The notes beneath the pieces were generated by a model that worked only from the letters and a program-made list of their open reading frames with translations, did not search any database and was not told the origin of the DNA. The position numbers and the translations under genes were made by a program. A stretch of 64,000 nucleotides of DNA from the NCBI RefSeq assembly GCF_007829885.1, contig NZ_VIWW01000001.1:1984001-2048000 (forward strand). The letters are read 5' to 3'. The stretch is from Streptomyces brevispora (lineage in GTDB: Bacteria; Actinomycetota; Actinomycetes; Streptomycetales; Streptomycetaceae). Below, one piece after another: positions 9,101 to 17,249 of the stretch (the stretch's first letter is position 1; each line of letters opens with the position of its first letter).

Positions 9101-10480
9101 GTGGACGGGGGGAAGAGCACGCCGGACCGGGTACCACTCGTCGCCGTACTGGCCGCCAACTCCATATCGACAGCCGGTACTTCACTCACCCTGATCGGCG
9201 TTCCGTGGTTCGTCCTGGAGACCACGGGAAGCGCCGGCCGGGCCGGGGTCGTCGCCTTCTGCGCGACCCTTCCGATCGTCGTCTCCGCACTGATCGGCGG
9301 GCCCGTCATCGACCGGATCGGCCGGCGCCGGGTCTCCGTCGCCTCCGACACGGTGTGCGGACTCGCCGTCGCCGCAGTGCCGTTGCTCCACTACGCCGAC
9401 GCGCTCTCCTTCTGGCTGCTCTGCGTCCTGATGGCCGTCAACGGACTGTTCCACACCCCCGGCAACACCGCGCGCTACGTCCTGGTGCCCGACCTCGCCG
9501 AACACGCCGGCACCACACTCCCCCGCGCCGCCAGCCTCTTCGACGCGGTCTCGCGCGGGGCCAGGATGGTCGGGGCGGCGCTGGCCGGGGTACTGATCGC
9601 GCTGGTCGGCGCGGAGACCGTGCTGCTGCTGGACGCCGCGACCTTCCTGACCTCGGCCGCGCTGATCGCGGCAGGGGTACGGGGAGTGCGGGCGGCGGAG
9701 CCCTTCAAGGCTGCGGCGCCGGTCTCCCTGCGCACCTACAAGCGCGAACTGCGCGAGGGGTACGCCTACTTGTTCGGCAACCGGCTGCTACTGGGCATCG
9801 TGGTGATGGTCCTGTTCATGAACGGCACCGACCAGGGCTGGAACGCGGTCCTGCTGCCGGTGCACGCGTCGGCGGAGCTGGGCGGGGCACGGGACCTCGG
9901 GCTGCTCACCGCACTGTTCGGGGCGGGCGGCCTGACCGGGGCGCTGCTGTACGGGGCGGTGGGGCACCGCTACTCGCGGCGGGCCGTGTTCAGCGTGTGC
10001 GTGGTGCTGTGCGGGGCGCCCAGGTTCCTCGTCGCCGCGCTGACCGACACGACACTGCCGCTGGCCGTGACGATGGCGCTGAGCGGGGTCGCGGGCGGCG
10101 TCCTGAACCCGATCCTGACGACGGTGACCTACGGAAGCGTTCCCGACGCGCTGCGCAGCCGGGTGGCCGGGGCGATCACCGCGGGGTGCGAGCTGGCCAT
10201 GCCGGTGGGCGGGCTCGCGGCCGGCCTGCTGGTGGAGAGCGCGGGCGCCTCGGGGGCGCTGCTGACGATGGGCGGGGTGTACCTGCTCGCGACGCTGAGC
10301 CCGCTGGTCTTCCCGGCCTGGCGGACGATGGACGGCGAACCGGGTGCGGCCGTGGGCAAGGAGCCCGCAGCGGAACCGGGCGGGCCCGTCGGCCGCGCGG
10401 GGGCGCCGGTCAGCAGCCGGGAACCTTGCCCCCGTGATCCAGCGCCCGCAGCGAGGCGACCGCGTCCTTCAGGGTCGTGA
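9101..10480 (+). CDS. MFS exporter, 12-span type
   Basis: A 459-residue transporter with about 12 hydrophobic spans from residue 13 (AVLAANSISTAGTSLTLIGV) to about 415 and the loop-2 motif GGPVIDRIGRRRVSVASD typical of drug-efflux MFS proteins. The C-terminal 45 residues are a Pro/Gly/Ala-rich tail. The GTG start follows the small gene by three bases; it is the third gene of the operon under the ArsR-type regulator, so it probably exports a compound sensed by that regulator. Its last 71 bases overlap the end of the convergent S16 gene on the other strand. The substrate cannot be predicted. Confidence 0.88.
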   Translation: MDGGKSTPDRVPLVAVLAANSISTAGTSLTLIGVPWFVLETTGSAGRAGVVAFCATLPIVVSALIGGPVIDRIGRRRVSVASDTVCGLAVAAVPLLHYADALSFWLLCVLMAVNGLFHTPGNTARYVLVPDLAEHAGTTLPRAASLFDAVSRGARMVGAALAGVLIALVGAETVLLLDAATFLTSAALIAAGVRGVRAAEPFKAAAPVSLRTYKRELREGYAYLFGNRLLLGIVVMVLFMNGTDQGWNAVLLPVHASAELGGARDLGLLTALFGAGGLTGALLYGAVGHRYSRRAVFSVCVVLCGAPRFLVAALTDTTLPLAVTMALSGVAGGVLNPILTTVTYGSVPDALRSRVAGAITAGCELAMPVGGLAAGLLVESAGASGALLTMGGVYLLATLSPLVFPAWRTMDGEPGAAVGKEPAAEPGGPVGRAGAPVSSREPCPRDPAPAARRPRPSGS

Positions 10481-11198
10481 CCGGGATCAGCCGGAGCCCG
10501 TCGGGAAGCTCGGCGTGCGCCTCCTTGCACTCGGCCTTCGGTACGAGGAAGACGGTCGCCCCGTCCCGGTGGGCCGCCTGCGTCTTGAGCGAGACACCGC
10601 CGACCGCGCCGACCGCGCCGTCCGCCTGGATGGTGCCGGTGCCGGCGACGGTGCGGCCGCCGGTGAGATCGCCTCCCGAGCCGTCGCCGTCGAGCTTGTC
10701 GACGATGCCGAGCGCGAAGAACAGACCGGCGCTGGGGCCGCCCACGTCGGCGAGGTGCAGGGTCACATCGACCGATCCGGACTTCTTGCCGAGATAGTTC
10801 AGGGCGGCGTCCACCGCCGAGTCCTGCGACTTCACCATGTCGTCGAGGTTGTGCTGCTCGATCTCCTTCTCGGAGCCGCCGGTCGGGTAGACGGAGTCAC
10901 GGGGCAGGACCGCCCGGTCCGTACGGAACCAGCCGTCGATCACGTCACCGATCCCGACATCGGCGGTGGGTCCGGTCGCCACGATCGTCGTCATCCGCAG
11001 CTGGCCCTTGGTGGGCCGAGTGGGGGTGCCCTTGATGCTGATCACGGGGGTGCCGTGGTCGTCCCCGAGCACATTCGCCGTGATGCCGGGCTGTGCCAGC
11101 GTGAACGGCAGCGGCGCGAAGGCGGCCACGCCGAAGAGGGCGAGGACGGGGAGGGCGCAGAGGGTGAGGGTGCGGGGGCGCGAGAGACGTGTGAGCAC
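10410..11198 (-). CDS. Membrane-anchored Lon-type (S16) protease-domain protein
   Basis: A 262-residue protein with one N-terminal hydrophobic segment (LCALPVLALFGVAAFAPLPF), so its main domain lies outside the membrane or it is secreted. The rest matches the Lon C-terminal proteolytic fold. The catalytic dyad is visible: Ser in GGPSAGL (about residue 154) and Lys in SLKTQAA (about 203). No AAA+ ATPase is present, so it resembles the YlbL/SdrC-type S16 proteins, but I do not see the PDZ domain these usually have. Monocistronic and convergent with the MFS exporter, overlapping it by 71 bases. Substrate unknown. Confidence 0.88.
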   Translation of the reverse strand: MLTRLSRPRTLTLCALPVLALFGVAAFAPLPFTLAQPGITANVLGDDHGTPVISIKGTPTRPTKGQLRMTTIVATGPTADVGIGDVIDGWFRTDRAVLPRDSVYPTGGSEKEIEQHNLDDMVKSQDSAVDAALNYLGKKSGSVDVTLHLADVGGPSAGLFFALGIVDKLDGDGSGGDLTGGRTVAGTGTIQADGAVGAVGGVSLKTQAAHRDGATVFLVPKAECKEAHAELPDGLRLIPVTTLKDAVASLRALDHGGKVPGC

Positions 11199-11540
11199 CC
11201 GCCCAATCTAACCGGCCCCGCCCCTGCATCGTGCGCGTCCGCACGCCGACGGTACGACTGCCGCGGACGCGGGACGGCCGGGTCCGGGGCCGTGCAGGGG
11301 AGTCCCCGCAGGACGACGAACAGATACCCGGGTTCCCTCGCGTACCCGCCGAACGTTCGTCGTCCGAGGAGACGCCCCGGAGGGGCACCGGACCCCCACC
11401 CACCGGGCATCGCACCCCTCGGAGCGAGCCGCACTATTCAAGCCTGTCCGGCGATTGAGGACGGAACCCTCCGCCCCGGACCGGGCGAGGCGCAGCGGGG
11501 CCAGGCCCAAGCCCCGCCCCGCCGCCCGCCAAGGGCCCCG
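11199..11540. other. Gap between the IclR and S16 genes
   Basis: 342 bases with no convincing gene; the open frames across it are shadows with poor third-position bias. It should hold the S16 gene promoter and the IclR gene 3' end. It contains a short GCCCC/GGGGC dyad near 11371-11384 and a copy of a common Streptomyces intergenic element (separate entry). Confidence 0.6.
11437..11462. repeat. Copy of a dispersed Streptomyces intergenic element
   Basis: The stretch TTCAAGCCTGTCCGGCGATT followed by GAGGAC resembles a motif I recall from many Streptomyces intergenic regions. Its core GCCTGTCCGGCG (11442-11453) appears again at 58245-58256 in this window. Function unknown. Confidence 0.5.
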
Positions 11541-12182
11541 CTAGCGAAGCGCGTCCGCGACCTCGCGCGCGGCGTCGACGACCCGGGGCCCGACCCGTTC
11601 CGGGACCGCGTCCGCGAGCATCACCACGCCCACGCTGCCCTCGACCCCCGTCACCCCCATCAGTGCGGCCGCCGCCCCGCTCGCCCCGGCTTCGAGCTCG
11701 CCGTGGGTGAGGGTGAACGCGGTCTCGCCCACCGGCTTCAGACGGGCGGCAAGGATCGCCCGGCCCGCGGCACCCCGGTCGAGCGGGTGACGGAAGCCGG
11801 CCCGGTAGGCGACGTGGTAGTCCGTCCAGGTCGGTTCGACGACCGCGACCGCCAGCGCGTCCGTGCCGTCGACGAGCGTGAGGTGGGCCGTGGCCCCGAT
11901 GTCCTCGGCCAGGGAGCGCAGCGCGGGCAGCGCGGCCTCCCGGACGAGCGGATGCACCTGTCGGCCCAGGCGCAGAACGCCCAGGCCGACTCTGGCCCGT
12001 CCGCCCAAGTCACGCCGGATCAGGGTGTGTTGTTCCAGGGTGGCGAGCAGACGGTAGACCACGGTGCGGTTGACGCCGAGTTTGTTGGACAACTCGGTGA
12101 CCGTCAGGCCGTGGTCGGTGTCGGCAAGCAGCTTGAGGACACGCAGTCCTCGGTCGAGCGTCTGGGAAGTCTCCGCGGTCAC
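11541..12182 (-). CDS. hpdR: IclR-family regulator, hpdR-like
   Basis: A 213-residue regulator: N-terminal winged helix (LDRGLRVLKLLADTDHGLTV, then TELSNKLGVNRTVVYRLLAT) and a C-terminal IclR effector domain (LRSLAEDIGATAHLTLVDG, HVAYRAGFRHPLDRGAAGRA). The GTG at 12182 has GAGGAGAGGG upstream and gives the normal length; a longer frame upstream adds a non-conserved basic stretch. IclR proteins usually repress catabolic operons and bind small carboxylates. Its position eight genes from hppD and the Lrp gene fits S. coelicolor HpdR, which I recall as an IclR-type repressor of hppD. Family sure; symbol by analogy and gene order. Confidence 0.88.
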   Translation of the reverse strand: MTAETSQTLDRGLRVLKLLADTDHGLTVTELSNKLGVNRTVVYRLLATLEQHTLIRRDLGGRARVGLGVLRLGRQVHPLVREAALPALRSLAEDIGATAHLTLVDGTDALAVAVVEPTWTDYHVAYRAGFRHPLDRGAAGRAILAARLKPVGETAFTLTHGELEAGASGAAAALMGVTGVEGSVGVVMLADAVPERVGPRVVDAAREVADALR

Positions 12183-12518
12183 GACGCCCTCTCCTCTTTG
12201 GTGAGCGGCAGCGGCTGGTTCCCATGGATTGTGCGCCACCGGTCCCAGCGGCGACGCACGGAGAGGCCGCCGGCCTGGCCAAGGCACCGGCTGCGCTCCG
12301 CGGCGGCTTGCCACGGGGCGTTCACATTTTTGGGACAGTAGCGAGCCAGTCCGCTCAGCGGAAGACCTCGTCCAGAATCCGGGCGCCTCCGGAAATGCCG
12401 TTGTACCGAAAGAGCATAAGTGCCGGTCAGCGGGGCGTCGGCCGAATGTCGCGCATCTACGCGCGTCCATGTCGGCCGACTCCCTCGCGACGCTCCGTAC
12501 ATCAGATGCGAACCGGCG
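12183..12518. other. Gap upstream of the IclR-type gene
   Basis: 336 bases with no supported gene; frames crossing it are shadows. It lies upstream of the IclR gene and downstream of the Ig-like surface-protein gene (both minus strand), so it should hold the IclR promoter and the surface-protein gene terminator. I see no strong hairpin. Confidence 0.5.
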
Positions 12519-14537
12519 TTAACTCACTGTGAACAATTGCTGCACAGTTTTTCCGTTCACCAGCACCTCGCAGGCGCGGATCGACTTCGTCGCCGGGTCC
12601 CGGACGGTGAAGTTGAGGGCGAAGGTGCCGTCGAGACCGATGACCCGGGTGACGTAGGAGTCGGCGGTCTGCTTCCCGTCCGCGGTACGTCCGGTCACGG
12701 AGACCGTGGCGACGGGCGCGAAGCCCCGGCCGGTCACCTGGACGACCGTGCCGACCGGCCCCTCGGGCGGCGAGAGCGCGAAGGACGGTCCGGCCGGGAC
12801 CGTGCCGCCCTGGACGGTGAACGCGGCGGTCTCGGTACGCGGGTTGACGAGGACCTCGCGGACCCGGATCGCGACGGTGTCGGCCGCGTTGACGGTGAAG
12901 GTCTGCGAGAACGCCCCGTCGAGGCCGACCACCTTGGTCCGCACCGCGTCGGAGGTCTGCGAGCCGTCCGCCCGCAGCCCGACGATCGACACGGTCGCGA
13001 CCTTCGCGAAGCCCTGGCCGAGGACGGTGACCGCGGTGCCCTTCGGCCCGGCCGCCGGGGTGAGGACGACGAACGTCGGGGCGACCGTCAGCTGGGTGAG
13101 GGCCTGTGACGCGCCCGCGGTGACGCGGAGCGCGTACACGGCGCGCGGGGTGGAGCCGGCGACGGTGACCGTACCGGTGAGGGTGCCGTCGGCGGCGACC
13201 CGGAGCGTGGAGCCGCTGATCCGGGCGGCGTCGCAGCCGCTGCCGTCGGCGGCGCACAGCGCGGCGGACGGAGTGACACCGGACGGCCAGCCGGCACCGG
13301 AGACGCCGATGGCGCCGCCCGGTTTGACCTTGGCCGTGCCCGCCGAGAGTGTCGCGGTGGCCTCGGTCACGGTGAACGGCATGGTCAGCACGGTCGCCGG
13401 GTCATTGCCCTCGTCGACCTGGATCGCGGCGATCGCCGGGTCCGAGACGGCGAAGTCGACGCTGAACTTCCCGTCGGAACCGCTCTTCACGTAGACGGCG
13501 GTGTCGTCGAGGGTCGCCCCGCTCGCGTCGAGGCCGACCGTGTTGATCCACCGGTCCTGGAGGTAGTTGCTCCCGGTGACGGCGATGACGCTGCCGACCG
13601 GCCCGCTGCCGCGGGACAGCGCGATCGCGCGGGGGCCGTCGGGTACGAAGGCCCGGACCGTGAGGGGCGCGGTCGCCTCCTTCGTGCCGTCGCCGACCTT
13701 CACGAGGTACGAGCCGTCCGGCACCGTGCCCGCACTGGCGAGCACCGCCTTGCCGGTGAGTTGCCCGGAGCCGTCGATCGCGAGGGTGGAGCCGGCGAAC
13801 TTGCCCGGATCGCAGCCGCCGCCGTCCACCGCGCAGAGCGACGGCACGGGGGTGGCGGACGGCGTCCACCGGCTGCCCGCCAGGGTGATGGAGGTGGACG
13901 GCCGCACCGGGGTGGTGGGGGCGATGAGCGTGGGCGGCTGTCCCGCGCTGCCCTCCGCGGTCACGGTGCCGATGGACCCGCCGCCGGCGGTCACGACGCA
14001 CGGTGTCTCGTAGTTGGCGCCGAGCACCTTCGTACGTGTCAGATTGCGCAGCGGGGTGAAGGTGATCGGCCCGCTCGCGTTGGCGGGAATGATGAAGTCC
14101 CCCTCGTACGGCGGGATCTCGATCGGCTGACCGGACGGGACGTTGAGGGAGACCTCGGGTCCGGTGACGGTCACCGTGCCGGTGGCGCCGCCGGACATGG
14201 CCAGGTCCAGGCTCGGGGTGGTGGGCACGTTGTTGAGGCTGATCCCGCTGGTGGCGGGGGACGGGCCGAGGGTCACCTTCGCGTGGACCTTGCCGCCCGG
14301 GTCGACGACGTCGGGCGTGAGGACGACGTCCATCTTCTGCGGCCCGGTCGCCTCGCCCTGGCCCGCGGGCAGGGTGCAGTGGACGGTCGGGGTGACCGTA
14401 CCGGCGTGCGCGAGGGGCGCCAGGGCTGCGGAACCACCGGTCCAGACGAGCAGGGTCGTGGCACCGAGGGCGACGGCGCGACGTAATGCCGAACGTCCTG
14501 GCCCTCTCGTGCCGACTGGTCTGTGATGCGCGAACAT
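12519..14537 (-). CDS. Large secreted protein with DUF6801-like and IPT/TIG-type Ig-like repeats
   Basis: A 672-residue secreted protein. The signal peptide ends near PLAHA; the ATG at 14537 follows GGAGGAG. Residues 35-200 are a DUF6801-like domain with two Cys (TVHCTLPAGQG, YETPC). Residues 200-410 contain two Cys-bearing modules (LCAVDGGGCDPGKF) and one GSGPVGSVIAVTGSNY unit. The tail repeats the pattern GPxGTxVxVxGxGF with TVSIVGLRADG or TVSVTGRTADG, typical of IPT/TIG-type Ig-like folds. No sorting signal or membrane anchor. The first 410 residues are closely similar to the upstream gene, whose C-terminus is different, so the pair arose by duplication and domain exchange. Probably a cell-surface or matrix protein; ligand unknown. 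Confidence 0.85.
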   Translation of the reverse strand: MFAHHRPVGTRGPGRSALRRAVALGATTLLVWTGGSAALAPLAHAGTVTPTVHCTLPAGQGEATGPQKMDVVLTPDVVDPGGKVHAKVTLGPSPATSGISLNNVPTTPSLDLAMSGGATGTVTVTGPEVSLNVPSGQPIEIPPYEGDFIIPANASGPITFTPLRNLTRTKVLGANYETPCVVTAGGGSIGTVTAEGSAGQPPTLIAPTTPVRPSTSITLAGSRWTPSATPVPSLCAVDGGGCDPGKFAGSTLAIDGSGQLTGKAVLASAGTVPDGSYLVKVGDGTKEATAPLTVRAFVPDGPRAIALSRGSGPVGSVIAVTGSNYLQDRWINTVGLDASGATLDDTAVYVKSGSDGKFSVDFAVSDPAIAAIQVDEGNDPATVLTMPFTVTEATATLSAGTAKVKPGGAIGVSGAGWPSGVTPSAALCAADGSGCDAARISGSTLRVAADGTLTGTVTVAGSTPRAVYALRVTAGASQALTQLTVAPTFVVLTPAAGPKGTAVTVLGQGFAKVATVSIVGLRADGSQTSDAVRTKVVGLDGAFSQTFTVNAADTVAIRVREVLVNPRTETAAFTVQGGTVPAGPSFALSPPEGPVGTVVQVTGRGFAPVATVSVTGRTADGKQTADSYVTRVIGLDGTFALNFTVRDPATKSIRACEVLVNGKTVQQLFTVS

Positions 14538-14590
14538 ACGGCTCCTCCAAAGGAAGCGGAATGTGACTGATCCGAATACGGAATGGGAAA

Positions 14591-14628
14591 CGCCCGTCCA
14601 CTCCATTGCGGTATGGAGCAGACGGGCG
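14591..14628 (-). terminator. Two-part hairpin after the WxL-like surface gene
   Basis: Outer arms CGCCCGTC (14591-14598) and GACGGGCG (14621-14628) enclose CTCCAT (14601-14606) and ATGGAG (14613-14618), with a CA/CA internal loop. It lies 29 bases past the stop of the WxL-like gene and before the start of its paralogue, so the two may be separately terminated or attenuated. Confidence 0.65.
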
Positions 14629-14656
14629 CCGGGAAGGGCTTTCCCCAGGGACCCCG

Positions 14657-16306
14657 TTACAGCAGGGTCAGGGTCAGGGTGGCGCTGTAATCTCCGGGCC
14701 GGGTGAATTCGGGGACCGTGAGTGTGAGTCCCGCGTCGGCGTCGAACCGGCCGCCGGTGAACGGACGTGATCCGTCCGGATTCATCCGGCAGAGGCTCGC
14801 CGCCTCGCTCCCGAGCGCGGTGGGCGATCCGGCGACCGGCACCCCCACGCTCCCGGACTGCGCGGTGCAGGCCGGTGTCCATCGCACGGCGTCGGCCGGG
14901 ACGGTGTTGCCGTCGGCGCTCTTGAAGCCGGTGAGGGTGGCGGTGAGTGACCATCCGCTGTTGACGCCGCGGGCGTCCTCCACCTCGACCCGGTTGAGCC
15001 GGGCCTTCTGCACACCGGTGTCCGTGCCCAGGACCGTGGTGCCGAAGTCGACGGTGTCACCGGCCTGGGTCATGGACAGCGTGCCGGCCCTGACCTCGGT
15101 GGTCAGCCGCTGCTCGCTCTCACCACCGCCGCCTCCGCCGCCGCCCTCGGTGGTGACGGTGAACGGCACCGTGCGTACGGTCGCCGGGTCGTTGCCCTCG
15201 TCGGCCTGGACGGCGACGACGGCATCGGAGATGACGGTGAACTCGACGGCGAAGGTGCCGTCCGAACCGCTCTTGACGTAGACGGCGCTGTCGTCGAGCG
15301 CGGTGCCCGCCGCGTCGAGGCCGATGACGTTGATCCAGCGGTCCGGGTTGTAGTTCCGGCCGCTGACGGTGACCACGCTGCCGACCGGCCCGCTGTCCGA
15401 CGACAACGAGATCTCCCGGTTGCCGGCCGCGACGGCCTTGATGGTGAGGGGTGCGGTGGCCTCCTTCGTACCGTCGTTGACCTTCACCTCGTAGCTGCCG
15501 TCGGGCACCGCCCCGGCCTGACCGAGGGTCGCGGTGCCGGAGAGCGTGCCGTAGGAGTCGATCCGCAGGGTGTGCGAGGCGAACTTCAGCGGATCGCAGC
15601 CGCCGCCGCCCACCGCGCAGAGCGACGGTACGGGCTTGCCGCCCGGCGTCCACTGCGAACCTCGCAGCTTGACCGCGGTGTTCGGACGCACGGGATCGGC
15701 GGGGGCGGTCAGGGTGGCGGGCTCGGACGCGGAACCCTCCGCCGTGACGGTGCCGACGCTGCCCACGTCACCGACGACGTCACACGGCGTCTCGAAGACC
15801 GATCCGAGCACCTTGGTCTGCGTCAGGGTGCGGACCGGGGTGAGCGAGATCTCGCCGGAGGCATCCACCGGAACCAGGAAGTCGCCTTCGTACAAAGGGA
15901 TTTCGATGGGCTCCCCGGCCGGGATGTCCATCGTGAACTCGGCGCCCCGCACGGTGACGGTGCCGGTGGCCCCGCCGGACATCGCGAGGTCGAGGCTGGG
16001 GATGGTCGGCACGTTGTCCAGCGGGATGGCACTGGTGGCCGGGGACGCCCCGAGCGTCACCACGGCGTGCACCTTGCCGCCCGGGGCGACGACGGCGGGC
16101 GTCAGCTCGACGTTCATCTCCTGCGGTCCGGTCGCCTCACCCTGGCCCGCGGGCAGGGTGCAGTGGACGGTCGGGGTGACCGTGCCGGCCGCGGCCGCCG
16201 TGGCGTGGTACGGGGGAAGCGGCGCGGCAGCCCCGACACAGCCCAGCGACATTACGAAGCAGGCAGCGAGCAGACCGGTCACCCCGGATCTTCGTCGTCG
16301 GATCAC
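14657..16306 (-). CDS. Secreted paralogue with C-terminal WxL-like domain
   Basis: About 549 residues. Signal peptide (GVTGLLAACFVMSLGCVGAA), then the same roughly 410-residue front as the downstream gene (GTVTPTVHCTLPAGQGEATG, LCAVGGGGCDPLKF, DSGPVGSVVTVSGRNY). A linker of seven to nine glycines follows, then a different ending: a WxL-like domain with SGWSLTATLTGF, DAVRWTPACTAQSG and the closing YSATLTLTLL. WxL domains bind peptidoglycan non-covalently in low-GC Gram-positives, so this one may dock on the wall. I take the GTG at 16306, which has AAAGG seven bases before it; an ATG at 16321 is in frame but has no clear ribosome site. Divergent from a third secreted protein. Confidence 0.82.
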   Translation of the reverse strand: MIRRRRSGVTGLLAACFVMSLGCVGAAAPLPPYHATAAAAGTVTPTVHCTLPAGQGEATGPQEMNVELTPAVVAPGGKVHAVVTLGASPATSAIPLDNVPTIPSLDLAMSGGATGTVTVRGAEFTMDIPAGEPIEIPLYEGDFLVPVDASGEISLTPVRTLTQTKVLGSVFETPCDVVGDVGSVGTVTAEGSASEPATLTAPADPVRPNTAVKLRGSQWTPGGKPVPSLCAVGGGGCDPLKFASHTLRIDSYGTLSGTATLGQAGAVPDGSYEVKVNDGTKEATAPLTIKAVAAGNREISLSSDSGPVGSVVTVSGRNYNPDRWINVIGLDAAGTALDDSAVYVKSGSDGTFAVEFTVISDAVVAVQADEGNDPATVRTVPFTVTTEGGGGGGGGESEQRLTTEVRAGTLSMTQAGDTVDFGTTVLGTDTGVQKARLNRVEVEDARGVNSGWSLTATLTGFKSADGNTVPADAVRWTPACTAQSGSVGVPVAGSPTALGSEAASLCRMNPDGSRPFTGGRFDADAGLTLTVPEFTRPGDYSATLTLTLL

Positions 16307-16583
16307 CTGACACCCTTTCATGGCCCATTGATTGCGCACATTGAGGAGGTCGGGCGCAGAGAAGTCAAGAGAGACCGAATTGATCCTTTCGGAAATGCCC
16401 GAAAAGCATTTCAGCAAGCGTTTCCTGCACATCTGTTGACATCTTCGAAGATCACCGTTTCACTGCACCCGACATGCCGGGCCCGGCACGCAGATCCGCA
16501 CGTACGGCAAATCGAGCAAGTACGGCGAGTACGGCTGGTACAGCGAATCTGCGGAATTCGAACCGGAAGGAGTTCCACCCGTC

Positions 16584-17135
16584 ATGTCGATCTCTCCGAG
16601 CCACACCTCCAACCGAAAACGCCTGCCACTGGTGCTGGGCGCGGCATGTTCCGTCGGCGCGCTGCTCGCGCTGTCGTCCCCGACGGCCTCGGCCGTGGCC
16701 CCGCTGTCCGCGACGGCGAACTACGACTGCGGCTCCTGGGGCAGCGGTGTCGCCAAGCTGACCGCCGCCGACTCGGGCACGAGCAAGACCATCAAGATCA
16801 CCTCCTCGGACATCAAGATGCCGGCCGGCACGAGCGCCGACCCGAACAGCATCACGACGACGCTCAAACTCACCAAGGTCTCGGGCGGCGTCACCAGTCA
16901 GGTCCAGTTCTCCGCGAAGGCCAACCCCGGCATGACCGGCGGCAATCCGATCACCCTCGGCCCACTGAAGCTCACCTCCGGCACGCTCGCGGCCGGGGAC
17001 AGCACCAACTCCGTGGTGCTGGCCACTCCCCCGAGCACCACCAACTGGTCGCTGCAGATCGTGGCCTCGTCACCGACGTCGGCCACCGTGCCGTGCGTGG
17101 CGACGGGCACCCAGTCCGCACCGTTCGTCTGGTAG
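16584..17135 (+). CDS. Secreted hypothetical protein, divergent from the surface pair
   Basis: A 183-residue protein: signal peptide ending near PTASA (LPLVLGAACSVGALLALSSP), then about 145 residues with only two Cys (NYDCGSWG near the start, ATVPCVATG near the end) and a beta-rich Ser/Thr/Gly pattern. The Cys placement and context suggest relation to the DUF6801-like front of the two minus-strand neighbours. GGAAGGAG precedes the ATG. No anchor, so secreted. It shares the 277-base upstream region with the WxL-like gene, which hints at joint regulation. Function unknown. Confidence 0.75.
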   Translation: MSISPSHTSNRKRLPLVLGAACSVGALLALSSPTASAVAPLSATANYDCGSWGSGVAKLTAADSGTSKTIKITSSDIKMPAGTSADPNSITTTLKLTKVSGGVTSQVQFSAKANPGMTGGNPITLGPLKLTSGTLAAGDSTNSVVLATPPSTTNWSLQIVASSPTSATVPCVATGTQSAPFVW

Positions 17136-17182
17136 CGGCGGCCCTCCCCTGAGGCCGGCCTCATCACGCCGGCCCGCTCACA

Positions 17183-17230
17183 GCACCGGCCCGGGGCAAG
17201 GACCGCTGTCCTTGTGCCCCGGGCCGGTGC
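17183..17230. terminator. Bidirectional terminator between convergent genes
   Basis: Arms 17183-17203 and 17208-17230 pair over 21 bp with a two-base TG bulge in the right arm and a four-base loop. It lies between the secreted-protein gene (plus) and the helicase gene (minus) and can serve both. Confidence 0.8.
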
Positions 17231-17249
17231 CCACGCGTTCCCGCGGGAC

